Of a DNA stretch of 64,000 nt, positions 1 through 12,500 are shown in pieces. The translations under genes and the position numbers were made by a program. The first letter of the stretch is position 1; each line of letters begins with the position of its first letter. The notes beneath the pieces are model-generated. The model worked only from the letters and a program-made list of their open reading frames with translations. It was not told the DNA's origin and ran no database searches. Location of the stretch: assembly GCA_026874595.1 (NCBI GenBank), contig CM049313.1:64114159-64178158 (forward strand), read 5' to 3'. Origin of the DNA: Sipunculus nudus (Eukaryota; Annelida; Sipuncula; Golfingiida; Sipunculidae).

Positions 1-2745
1 AAGGTCTCAAAAATAGAGAAAATAATTCGTAAAAATTTGAAAAAATAGAGGTGGCACACCGAGTCTGCTAAAACTGATGGAACATGTCATGATCAATATG
101 TATGCCAAAAATCATGAGCATCAGTGTTGTAGTTATTGAGATACTGGAGTTTTTGTATCAAATTTTTCATTATTCTGGGGGGTATTTTGGAGCCATACAG
201 CTTAATGGATATGGGTAACAGAGACCTAATTTCTAGTTTCCATGGAGATTTTTCATGGGTCTCCCTGTGTGTAAAGAATGAAGATTCTAGGTCCAGTTGT
301 TATGATTTGTGCCATGTTAACAGATGTTCATATCTTTAAAGGTCTCAAAAGAAAAGAGAAAAAAAAAATTTGAAAAAAAGCCCCAACAAATATATGTGGT
401 GCCACCAGGCTGCAGAAACTGATGAAACACTCTATGATCAATATCCATACAAACAATTATGGTGATCTCTGCATTAGTTGTTCAGATACTTCAGCTTTTG
501 TATCAAATTTTCCATTATTCTGAGCTGTACTCTGGAGTGCAATAGCTCAAAGGATATGGGTAACAGAGACCTAATTTCAGGTTTCCATGGAGACTTTTCA
601 TAGATCTCCCTGTGTGTCAAGAATGAAGATTCTAGGTCCAATTTGAACCCTGTTGACAGATAACTACATCCATAAAGGTCTAAAAAAATAGAGAAAAAAA
701 GTTGTAAACCTTTGAAAAATACAGGTGGCGCCACTGATCTGCAGAAACTGATGAAACATCTCCTGATCAATATGTATGCCAAAAATCCTGACTATCAGTG
801 ATGTAGTTAATCAGATATTGAAGTTTTTTAATGAAATTTTTGACTATTCTGGGTGGTACTTTGGGGCCCCATAGCTCAAAGGATATGGGTAACAGAGACC
901 TAATTTCTGGTTTCCATTGAAACTTTTTATAGGTTTCTCAGAATGTCAAGAATGAAGATTCTAGGTCCAGTCTTTACAATTTGTGCCCTGTTAACAGATG
1001 TTCACATTTTTAAAGGTCTCAAAAATAGAGAAAACAATTCATAAAAAATCCAAAAATACAGGTGGCGCCACCAGTCTGCAGCAACTGATGGAACATGTCA
1101 TGATCAATATGTATGCCAAAAATCATGACCATCAGTGATGAAGTTAATGAGATATTGAAGTTTTTGTATGAAATTTTTCACTATTCTGGGGGGGGTACTT
1201 TGGGGCCTGATAGCTCAAAGGATATGGGTAACAGAGACCTAATTTCTAGTTTCCATGGAGACTTTTCATAGTCCTCTCAGAATGTCAAGAATGAAGATTC
1301 TAGGTCCAGTCTTTACGATTTGTGCCCTGTTAACAGATTTCCACATTTTCTAAAGGTCTCAAAAATAGTGAAAAAAATTCTTAAAAAATAAAAAAAAAAT
1401 AGAGGTGGTGCACCCAGACTGCGGAAATTCATGAAACACTCCATGATCAATATCCATGCAAACAATTATGGTGATCTCTGCATTAGTTGTTCAGATACTT
1501 CAGCTTTTGTATCAAATTTTCCATTATTCTGAGCTGTACTTTGGAGTGCCACAGCTCAAAGGATATGGGTAACTGAGACCTTATTTCAGGTTTCCATGGA
1601 GACTTTTCATGGGTCACCCTGTGTGTCAAGAATGAAGAATCTAGGTCCAGTGGTTACAATTTGAACCCTATTGACAGATAACTACATCCTTAAAGGTCTC
1701 AAAAATAGAGAAAAAAATTGAAAAATACAGTTGGCGCCACCAGTCTGCAGACACTGATGAAACATCTCATGATCAATACGTATGCCAAAAATCATGACCA
1801 TCAGTGATGTAGTTAATCAGATATTGAAGTTTTTTTATGAAATTTTTTACTATTCTGGGTGGTACTTTGGGGCCCCATAGCTCGAAGGATATGGGTAACA
1901 GAGACCTAATCTCTGGTTTCCATGGAGACTTTTCATAGGTCTCTCAGAATATCAAGAATGAAGAATCTAGGTCCAGTCTTTACAATTTGTGCCCTGTTAA
2001 CAGATGTTCACATTTTTTTGGGTCTCAAAAATAGAGAAAACAATTTGTAAAAAATCGAAAAATACAGGTGGCGCCACCAGTCTGCAGAAACTGATGAAAC
2101 ATCTCATGATCAATATGTATGCCAAAAATCATGACCATCAGTGATGTAGTTAATCAGATATTGAAGTTTTTGTATGAAATTTTTCACTATTCTGGGGGGT
2201 ACTTTGGGACTCCATAGCTTGAAGAATATGGGTAATAGAGACCTAATTTCTGGTTTCCACAGAGACTTTTCATAGGTCTCTCAGAATGTCAAGAATGAAG
2301 ATTCTAGGTCCAGTCTTTACGATTTGTGCCCTGTTAAAAGATGTCCACATTTTTAAAGATCTCAAAAATAGAGAAAAAAATTCGTAAAAAATCAAAAATT
2401 ACAGGTGGTGCCACCAGTCTGCAGGAAATGATTGATCATCTCATTATCAATATGTATGCCAAAAATCATGACCATGAGTGATGTTGTTAATGAGATATTG
2501 AAGTTTTTGTATGAAATTTTTTACTATTCTGGGGGGTACTTTGGGGCCCCATAGCTCGAAGAATATGGGTAACAGAGACCTAATTCCAGGTTTCCAAAGA
2601 GATTTTTCATTGACCTCTCTGAATGTAAAGTATGAAGATTCCAGGCCAGTGGTTACAATTTGTGCCTTGTTAACGGCCGGCCGGCCGGACGGACAAAGAG
2701 TGATCGCTATAGCTCAGATGACTAACAGTCAGCTGAGCTAAAAAA
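1..2745 (-). repeat. Tandem ~337-bp array of a hairpin-ended element (reverse orientation, truncated by window start)
   Basis: About eight imperfect units of ~337 bp recur, each beginning near a GGTCTCAAAAATAGAG-like motif (about 3, 340, 677, 1014, 1356, 1694, 2020, 2357). The array ends at 2690-2745 with a short GGCC/GGAC-rich stretch and a hairpin terminus, CTCAGATGAC...GTCAGCTGAG then an A-run. In reverse complement this is the terminus seen at 51076. A non-coding, Helitron-like tandem-repeat element is inferred; open stretches inside it are incidental. Confidence 0.8.
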
Positions 2746-3587
2746 CTGATTCTACTGGTCTTACTAATAATGGGGACTGTTATTATTCTTTACAAAACAT
2801 ATGCAATTCAAACACTGAATGCAGCAATTTTGATTCTTAAAACATTTGTTCAATACATCAATTCTTCTTTTGAACCAGTGTTTTGTTACGACTTATTTCA
2901 AGTTATTTGATAATGAGAACAACTCTGAACAAGACCTTCTGTTTAAGATAAATGTTGAGTACCTGTCTTGTACTGCTCAATAATGAGTAACCATTTTCAA
3001 GATGAAGATTCAGTAGCACAATATCTTCATTTAGAAAATTGTTTTCTTCATTATTATCACCAGGATGTCAAAATAAAACTGGTGAACTATGACCATGGTG
3101 ATGTCATATTGGTTTGTCTATACATTTTAAATGTTAAATTGGGATATTTACTGTGTTAATCTGTGCTCCAAAACACCATATACCAAAATAAGTATCTTTT
3201 ATTCCCATTTTATGTACATAAAAATGTTTGTGAAAGCCCATACATCAACAATTCTGCATATTAAACAACAGACTGTACAAGTCAAAAGCAAAGCACTAGT
3301 CCTGTAAATAGCCAGTGAACAAGTGTGTGATTGACACTTCATGATTATCTGAGAAGGTCATGATGTCTACTGGCATTTTGCTCCTATAACATTACGAGGG
3401 TCTACAGTGATATATTTACCAAGGTGGCAACACATGATATGTTGAAAATCCCGCTGAAAATCTTGCTGACCAAGCAAACTGTTTGATCAGTTTTTACAAA
3501 GAACATAACAAGATGCAAGTGTAATTTAATAACACTTACATGTATATATATATTTTTTAACTTTAGACAAAAGGGTAAAGTCACAGT
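2746..3587. other. Intergenic, no recognised feature
   Basis: AT-rich unique-looking sequence. No conserved reading frame, RNA gene or repeat was recognised. Confidence 0.5.
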
Positions 3588-3940
3588 TACTCTTATTTAA
3601 TCAAAGATCCTGTAAACTAAAGCTCCCACTTTGTTCTTGCTTCATCAACCTTTTATGACATAAAAACTATTTTATCAAAGCAATGTTCCTGTTGCCAGTA
3701 AAATGGATACCAGCAAAGTGAGGACTGTCCTAGAACCAATGTTATCACATTTTGCTTACACCCTGTCAGCACGTGCCTATGCACGCAGCTGGTGCTTGGC
3801 AAGTCTGCTGTCCTCGCTGGGCTGATATCCATTTTGCTGCCAACAGGAACATGGCTATGATAAATGTCTTAATTTCACAATAGGTTGATGAAGCAGGAAC
3901 AAAGATGGAGTGTTATAAGACCTATTATTTAATAAGAGTA
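3588..3940. mobile_element. Foldback MITE-like element
   Basis: Long inverted repeats flank a short GC-richer centre. The left arm runs from TACTCTTATTTAA and the right arm ends TTTAATAAGAGTA. Inner arms pair as well (CTTGCTTCATCAACC against GGTTGATGAAGCAGG; CAATGTTCCTGTTG against CAACAGGAACATGG). Related copies sit near 8661-9110 and 44690-45060. No transposase is present, so it is non-autonomous. Confidence 0.7.
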
Positions 3941-4390
3941 GTCCTGTTAGGTTCCTACTGTTTCTTAAGAACATGCAGTAAATCATAAAAAAGTGGAAAT
4001 AATGAAAATGAATCTTCAGAAAATAACGATAAAGAAGCTAAATCCCAATTCATCTTATATTTTTTTCTACAAATTTAAGGACTTCAGACCTGATGTCATG
4101 GTATCTAGGTAAACACATTGGTATGATTTTAAATAGGTGCAACACCAGTAATAAGATCGAATAGGTACGCTAAAAATTGGTGATTAATAATGTTAATAGT
4201 TTTTTTCTATCTTATGAAATAAATATACTGCTAGTATATGTACTTGCATTATTTTTCTCAAGCCCCATCAAATGTTTCCTCCTATTTAGACAGTTTATTG
4301 AACCTTAAATTAAGGCTTTATGTCGCACCTATTCTAAAATCACTCCAAAACATTTATCAGGGCCAGGGGAAGATACCGGTATATATATAT
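3941..4390. other. Intergenic, no recognised feature
   Basis: AT-rich sequence ending in a short (AT)n run where the next element begins. Nothing else recognised. Confidence 0.4.
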
Positions 4391-4792
4391 GTCAAGGGAA
4401 GAATGAGAATCTGGGAAGATCTGGAATCCTCCTGGGAAAAATTAGAATTCTGATTTTTCCCGGGAAAAATGAGAATCCAGAGATGGTATGAAGAGATTCC
4501 CATTCTTCCCGGGAAGAATGAGAATTCTCTTTCTTCCTGGGAGAAATGAGAATTCCAGTCTCTCCTGGGAAAATTGAGAATTCTCATTTTTCCCAGGAGA
4601 GATTGGAATTCAGTGTTGAAATTCAAACCTGGGAAAAATGAGAATTCTCATTCTTCCTGGGAAGAATGGGAATTATTGATGCCAACTTAACTCTTTTATT
4701 TTTTTATTTCATACATACTTCGCTTTTTCAAAAGAAACTTTGATCATCTTTCTTTCACATTAATTCTGAACTGTTCAAGTATTAAAAAGGAA

Positions 4793-4826
<34 letters not shown>

Positions 4827-5716
4827 CGAGGGAAGAATGAAAATCTGGGAAGATCCAGAATCCTCACGGGAAAAATGAGAATTCTGATTTTCCCCGGGAA
4901 AAATCAGAATTCTCATTCTTCCCGGGAAAAATGAGAATCAAATCATAATATGAAATGATTCTGAAACCAGAATTCTTATTTTTCCCAGCAAGCTCCAATT
5001 TGTTTAATGATATCCTTTAATAGTTAAGGTGGGTTAAGTTTGCATATTTTACTACGGTATTATAACCAAACTTTAATGTTATTGTTTGACCATTGCTGAA
5101 AGAACAGTAACATTTTTTGTCATGAAAAGAAGTAGAAAAAACATTTCTGTTAAGATCAGTTTTATTCACACATGATAGTACTAAACCCATCACATACATG
5201 TAAGTTGAAAACAAGCACACCTGATATTTACATATTAGTTTTTAGCACACATGATTCAATTATAAAGATTTCTAGATGTGAATATTTTTAATTTTCAATT
5301 CAGTGAAGATAAACATCTATGTTAGATTGACTTACACATCTGACAAGATGTCAGTGAGCTTCCGACATCTATACATGTTAAGTTCAATCATGAAAAATAT
5401 ATACCTGTTATGTTATATGCTAAACAATAGAGTGTGCAACTGGGGTAAAATACTTATTGTACATTTTAATCTCTAATGAGAATTCTCATTTTTCCCAGGT
5501 TTGAATGTCAAAACTGAATTCTGATTTCTCCCGGGAAAAATGAGAATTCTCAATTTTCCCGGGAGAGACTGGAATTCTCATTTGTCCCAGGAAAAATGAG
5601 AATTCTCATTCTTCCCAGGAAGAATGGGAATCCCTTCATACCATCTCTGGATTCTCATTTTTCCCGGGAGGATTCCCGATCTTCCCAGATTCTCATTCTT
5701 CAATCTTCCCTCGACA
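4391..5716. mobile_element. Palindromic modular element at (AT)n microsatellites
   Basis: The left end GTCAAGGGAAGAATGAGAAT and the right end (reverse complement begins GTCGAGGGAAGATTG) form terminal inverted repeats, both abutting TA-repeat DNA. Three blocks (4391-4676, 4825-4994, 5470-5716) are made of short palindromic modules around CCCGGG and GAATTC joined by AAAAATGAGA-type spacers. The middle block begins with its own GTCGAGGGAAGAATG end after another (TA)n run, which suggests nested or recombined copies. Non-coding foldback MITE inferred. Confidence 0.65.
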
Positions 5717-6406
5717 ATGCATATATATATATAAATTTTTGAAACAAACGAGTCAGTTTTTTTGTATTGTGAAATTTTAAACATCAGTTAGTTTCTGTCA
5801 TTGTCACCATTGATTTCTTGGCCAAACAAAAAAAAAAAGGCAATACGGTGGGCGGGGCATCGTTGTTGACACAATGACTGATGTCATATCAAATTTCCCG
5901 TTTGAGCCACAGACATCAATGATCATAGAAAAACACTGATACTGATAGTGGTAGCTTATTTCTATCAATGGGGAAGACCACTGACAGAAAAAAGGCCCGC
6001 AGGATTAGTCTAAGCTATTGTTTGCATAATATGACAGGGGAAATAAATTTATATAATTTTCGCAAAGGCTCATTGAGGGCTAAATCTTAAAGTTTACCTT
6101 GAGACAGCTAAAGTTGCTCATCAAGACAACTGAGTGAAAAGTTGAGATTTACACGTAAACAGATGACGTAAACATCAACGAAAGGCCGCTTAAAACAACA
6201 AACATGTACCTAAAAAGTCAAGGCACATATGTATCAAAATCGATCAGCGTAAAATTGTTAATATATCATATTTTATACTTATCCTTTTACATTTACCAAA
6301 ATCAAATTTACACTCTGAATCACATTTGTATTTTTTAATGATGTAAGCATTTTTAGCGACCGGAAGTTTTGGATGGTGACGTCACATGATATTGTGTGCG
6401 TGAACT
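5717..6406 (+). promoter_or_regulatory. Upstream region of first GBA2
   Basis: Less repetitive sequence before the GBA2 start. It holds a GC box (GGGCGGGGC, near 5850), a CRE-like TGACGTAA near 6166 and a perfect CRE at 6377-6384. No clear TATA box at a sensible distance. Promoter role is inferred from position and motifs. Confidence 0.5.
6377..6384. promoter_or_regulatory. Perfect CRE palindrome
   Basis: TGACGTCA lies 22 bp before the GBA2 ATG. This is the consensus site of CREB/ATF bZIP factors. Binding is inferred from the motif only. Confidence 0.5.
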
Positions 6407-6576
6407 ATGGCCACGGAAGGCAGACCATGGTTGGCCCAGCTGCCCCTACAAAAGATAACGGGACTTCCCGATTATGGCTGGAGGGTTCGATTTGATCACG
6501 AATTTAAAGAAAAATGCAAACCTTTCAACACCCCTCGTCTGCATCAATTGCGCGGCTTTTTTGCTTTCATATGCAG
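6407..6576 (+). CDS. GBA2: GBA2 exon 1 (residues 1-57)
   Basis: Encodes the N-terminus, including [15 protein letters not shown], and ends in phase 2 at a GTGAGA donor. The ATG lies 23 bp after a perfect CRE. The same block recurs at 61203 in the second copy, which supports this start. Confidence 0.93.
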
Positions 6577-9500
6577 GTGAGAGGCTTTGTTTTTTGCAGG
6601 TTCTCTCACAGGCTGGTTTACTGTGGCAATGGGCAATAGCAATACCATTAGTTACCAGTGTTTACTGAATATATATATATATATATATATATGCCAATTA
6701 AAACACGTTTTAATGCATCAAACATATCATTATATATCTTAAAATTAATATTATGAAATTTACATTGTGAATCTAGAATTGCTCAGATATTAAAGTCATT
6801 AATGACATTATTTATAGAAAATTATTATCCATGGGTCTATAGTTATTAACTAGCCCATAGCTTTGGTGCACTCTCCTAACGCTTCAGTTTCCTCCACTAA
6901 GAGAGCCCTAGCATGAGGTGTTTGAAAACTTGAGACATGCCACTGGACAATAAAACAATTATCTCCCAGCTAAAAATGTGTCATATATAAGAATACAAAC
7001 ATATTTGTATCATATGGTAACATAATATACCACTTCAAAATCATAATTTCCATTAAACAGTTGAATAGGGTAGGTCTTGATCTCGAGTGGTAAAGACAAG
7101 CATGTCTGGAGGAGATTTCATTGGGGTTCCCCAATGTAAAACATCATACCTGTTATTAACCTACAGTGCAGAGTCAAGATATGTTGTGGTTATCCTTAAT
7201 ATTCATGATAAATTTCACATGCGCCACCTGGTGATTGTCCCAACTTTAGGAACAGCTATCAGGTCCAGGGAAGGTGAACTTTTAAAATGAGTACTGATTA
7301 GGCACTAAAGCAGGGGTTACAACAAAATTTCTAGTTCAGGTGAATACATTAACATTTTTTGCCCTTGAATGAGCAAGTTTACCTGTTACAAACAAAATAT
7401 TTGATTTTATAGGAATTATTGTCCAGTACAGGATTTATGTTCTCCAGTGTACTTGAAGCTTCATATGCAACGGGTTTCCATGGAATGTATACATAAGCCG
7501 CATTACAACATGCAGTTAGTTTTTAAATAGTCGTTAAATTTTTATTTTAAAATTAACTGGGGGGGGGGGGGTATGAGTTCTCCACCTTCTATATTATTAT
7601 CTTAAGCCTTTGCTTTCAGTCTTTCTGACTTGCTGATGCTGTTATATTAAAAGGACAGTTTTGACTGTCATGTTACCGGATTGAGAGGGTGTGAACAAGC
7701 TGTTATGTAACCTATTACATAATTAGTGCACCTCAGTGACCTGGTGACGCAGTCATGTCCTCAGATCAGCAAGAGTAAAGGTTGGTTTCATCTGTACTAA
7801 ACCATATGTTAGTTAGTTCCAATAATAACAGTATGAGTCATACATATTAATGATAGGGTTGAATGTGTATTTTTACTCTTTATCTGTTTGATTGCATTTT
7901 AATGTATAACAGACTGTAACAGTCGCATAATATTCGAATAAATATGATTAAATAGTTTAATCAACAGGATACAAAAGAAACAAAATGAGACCACTGAATG
8001 AAAGGAATTGCATTTTTTGGGGGGAAATACTACATATATTGTTTAATAGATTCAAACCTATGTTTACTTTATTTAAATGTAAGCTATAGAGTTATAAGAT
8101 ATACCCTAGGTGCCTTTTTGTTTGTGATGGTTTTATTTCACAATTTATGCGAATCCAAATATTCAAAAATATGAATTCCTTATGAATAAGATGCCTCATA
8201 CATGTAGGTGGACAAGAGGGGATGATTTACCTGCACAAACTGATTAGGTATCACACTTCTGGAAACATGTTTTGTTATCAGCAACCTAATCTGTGTGTGG
8301 TTTTGGAACTCGTCCGTGCAAGCATATAAATTATCATAATAATATAACTACTGTAACAGAAAAAAGAGATTGTGTACCATTTATTCATATCATATAATGC
8401 AAATAGTAGTGTACTTCGATTTTATTTTATTTTTCTGGTGGGATCGTACAAATGAAACCCTGGCAAAATGTTCATCATAAAGAAATCGTAACAGATCATT
8501 GACAGTGTATCAGCAACAATTATTGATGAATAATCAATTTAGTTGCTTTGAGAATTATCAGGAATCAGTTGTAATATCATGATAAGTAAAATTTGGTTGA
8601 CCTGTAGGAAAATGCAATTTCTGATCAAATACAGACTGGTACATCATCTCAGTTGATATATTACCCTTATTAAATAATAGGTTGAATTTTGCTCTCTCTG
8701 CATTCCAGTTTATGGACCTCTTAATGACATTTAGAGTATTTTATCGTAACCATGAATCCATAACCAGCAATAGGGATACCAGCCAAGGGAGGAGTTTACA
8801 GGGCCAATGTTGTTAGATTTCATTTTGAGTGGAAGGAAACCACAACCTGCATACACAACAAGGCTCTTTGCCGGCGGGGTGTCAGGCCTGTCTGTCTGAG
8901 CCTGTGGCCTATGCACAAGTGTTGCTGGGCTTGCGGGCTGTCACTCAAAATGAAATGTTACAATACAACATACTCTGTGCACCTCCCACTGGGCCGGAAT
9001 CTGTTTTGCTGGCAATGGATACATGGCTATGATAAATAGTCTTAATGTTGTAAGAGGTTGACGAAGCAGGAATGCAGAGGGAGCAAAATTTGACTTATTA
9101 TTAGAGTATATATCTAGAGTATATATTTAGATTATATATCTACTGAGATAATGTACCAGTCTGTATTTTTATCAGAAATTGCATGTTACTAGAGGTTGAC
9201 CAATTTTTACTGATCATGACATTATAGCTGATTCCAAAAAAATCTCAAAAGCGACTGAATTGATTATTAATTGATAACAGATTGCTGATATGCTGTCAAT
9301 AATTGATTATGATCAGGGAAGTGACTCCTAGCACTTGTATTTACTCCAGTTACGAACCAGTTAGTGCATGCATTAGTAAATAGTTTGAACAGTTGTAAAG
9401 AGTAAGACTTCACTGGTCAGTGGTGCATTCACCAAGCCATGGACGGACATTTCGAACATGGATGTTCAAGAATAGGAAGTTTGAGACAAGCCTTTTTGTA

Positions 9501-12500
9501 AGGAAGAACGTTTTGGACAGATAAATATTATAACCAATCATCATTTATAATAACAAAAGGTCTTTTCTGGTAGTAATAAATTTGTCTGTCCAAAGCTTCC
9601 TCTTATCAATATAAAACAAAATATTTGTTTGGATGGTGCAGGAGATAATATACACAAGAGTGTGACAGACATACAGGTGGACAGATAGAAAAGCTGATCC
9701 ATCATAGGGCAGCTGCATTGCTGATCTCTTATTACTTTGTGGTCTTCTTAATATTAGGCTGTCAGAATTTGACTTGTTTCACAGGTTACTGTTTTTGATT
9801 TACAGGTATTTCTATCTGTGGTATTGCAAAAGGAAAGAGGGCAAAAAGCTCTTCATAGACAACCTAAATTTGGTCTCATGGAAACCAATATATGGTGAGT
9901 AACTTCTCTGTTCGTAATCATCAGTAATTATGGATTATAAATACAGCTTGTATTGAGAAACTCATGAACTAAATTGCAAGACCTTGTGTCAAAATCTTTC
10001 TTTATCTGTTTGAGAGGTTATATTGCAGTCTCATGTTATACAAACAGCAAACCCAGTCAATGTTTTTCTTTTTACTTTTTGTTGTGGGCTTGTTGGGTAC
10101 TGTTGTTTACTTGCCTACATATTTCCCAGTAGTAACGTTTGTAGTAATGCCTGCATTTGTATTTCTCAGGGGCACCTATAGGGGGCATTGGCTGTGGCAC
10201 AATTGGCCGAGGATATCGCGGGGAGTTTTGTCGTTACCAGATGGTGCCTGGCATGTATGAACATGAGGTGGTCCAGGCAAACCAGGTAAGGTTGTAAAGA
10301 CCAGTAAATACATAACTTAGTAGTTGATATGGCATATAAAGAGTCATGATGCCAGTCAATCAGAAAACTGCACTGGAATGGCCATCCATCTTATGACAAT
10401 GATATTGCTGTATAAAAGCATTAATCTTAACTTAAGGCTGTAAGCTAGGAATTAACATAAAAGAATACATATCAGTGTACAGACCAAAGTGTAAATCAAA
10501 TTTCTGTGGTAATGCTTTCCAATGTCTTGCACAACTCGGCTGTCAGTTACAGACTGGGAGACTGAGAGACCTGCTTGTATGCAATCAGAAATTCAACAGA
10601 CCTGCAGAGAGATGCTATTGTGGTGTAATTGAGCTTTTTGTTTGCACTTGGCAGGTGTTTTAAGTTGAGCAGTATAAAAACACATTTGAAGCTTGGTCTG
10701 GTTTTATTCGAAGTGACAAGGTATTATTTATAAGCTGTAAGGCATTGTCAAATACCTTGATATTATTGTGTCCACATCAGGATTTTCAGTCCAGTGTTCA
10801 ATTTAACAAGTTCTGATACACAGATATTCTGATTCAAAGGGTTCAAAATAGTGTTAGGAATCAGTTGTAATTTTATGATCAGTCATCAGTAAAAATTGAT
10901 TAACCAATTAATCAGTAAAAATTAATTGTGTAAAAGTACAGAATTTTTATCCATATACAGACCTATACATCATCTCAACTGATATAATATATTTAGGTAC
11001 ACATAATTGCTAAATATTGATAATTCCATATCCTATGCGTGTGTGTTGTATAGTTCATTAGTTATAAAATTATTGGGAAACTGTTCTAGAATCTCCAATG
11101 AGAGCATACATTTCCTCATCACAAAGCATAAGTTATGTGTAATATTTGTAATAGATTATTGCACTGCAAGATCCATTATCAAATTTGTTTGCATCAACTG
11201 ACCAATCATCAATTATAAATGGGAGCCTTGACAGTCAAGGGACAAAACACTCAGCTCTCTCCGCTGGCGACCCGGGTTCGATCCCGGTGTGGCTATGAGA
11301 GTTGGCTGTAGTTGCCTGTCCAAGGCTGGTGGTTTTCTCTGGGTTCCCCGGTTTCCTCCACCCCTCAAACAACCGAGCGCCATGATCTGAGTCATGGAGA
11401 GTGCTTTGATTAGTTTGATAACTATTTGTACAATCCATGTAAAATAAAAAAGTTTATATTAATAAATGATCATCAGCCCATCCATCACTAGTTATAACTG
11501 CAGCTAGATTGTTTGAGGATGGAAATATTTTTTATTATGAGCAGGGAACATTTTGTTATCTTCAAGTTCAAAACTTACAATTTAGTGATGAAACAGCAGA
11601 TCTCTTTTTAAATTTGAAACTTGCTTATTTTGACACGGTCCTGACTAATGGTAAAAAATTCCGGTGTAAGCAATTTTCTTCTGTTTTAACTTAGTCTCAT
11701 TTTTTTTTCAGTTCATTGTGTGTATTAGGAAAAAGGGTCAGACCGTTTACCAACAAGTGCTTTCCCCCTACCGTCCAAATGGCAGTGAGCTGAATGCATG
11801 GAACTGGGCCTACTGTCCAGAATATGCTTGGTACCATGCCTTGTACCCACGTTCATGGACGCTGTACGAGCTCCCGGGTCAGAATGTCAGGTTGATATGC
11901 AGACAGGTGTCGCCAGTCATTCCACATGACTACAAGGTAAGACAGGGGTTAAGCGGAGTGGTTCAGCACATGGACTGTAAGGCAGTGTCAACAACAAAAT
12001 AAGGGTTTCCCCTGGCCTTGTTCACGCCATTCAGGTTGAGACCAGACGAAAGCTCTGCTTTCAAACACCTTGCATGTAACTACTGTTAAATCATTTCATA
12101 TTTATCTTGCTAGTGTCTCTTACGCAGAACTTTCCAGAGGGGTGAAATTGTGATAAGATCCCAGAGATTGCAGGCCTGCCAAATCACCATTTTTATAAAG
12201 ATTTACTGGAAAAAGGATGCTAATTACTCTTTCTACACTTTTGTTTTCACCAGCACTCTCATGCCAATACAATCCAGTTAATGCAAGACTGGACACTGAG
12301 CAAATTTTGTGTTGGTAAATGTCTAGCACATGTCAAAACTGGGAAAATGCCCTGATCATCAGAGAGTTGCATGGACACCATGCATGTTTCTGATTTCTGG
12401 AGTTAAATATACATTACATACATAGTATAAAGGGCACATTTTTTCAGTTTATTGTAAAAAATTGGGAATTATTGCTGATTTTACTATATTTTTTGCTTTT

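Noticed and set aside
4391-5716. CRISPR-like palindromic repeats
   Set aside because: Modules vary in length, occur in both orientations, and are bounded by inverted ends at TA repeats, which fits a foldback element in a eukaryote.
11270-11300. tRNA gene
   Set aside because: Only the T-arm/B-box is convincing; no anticodon stem or acceptor stem pairing, and a SINE-like tail follows.
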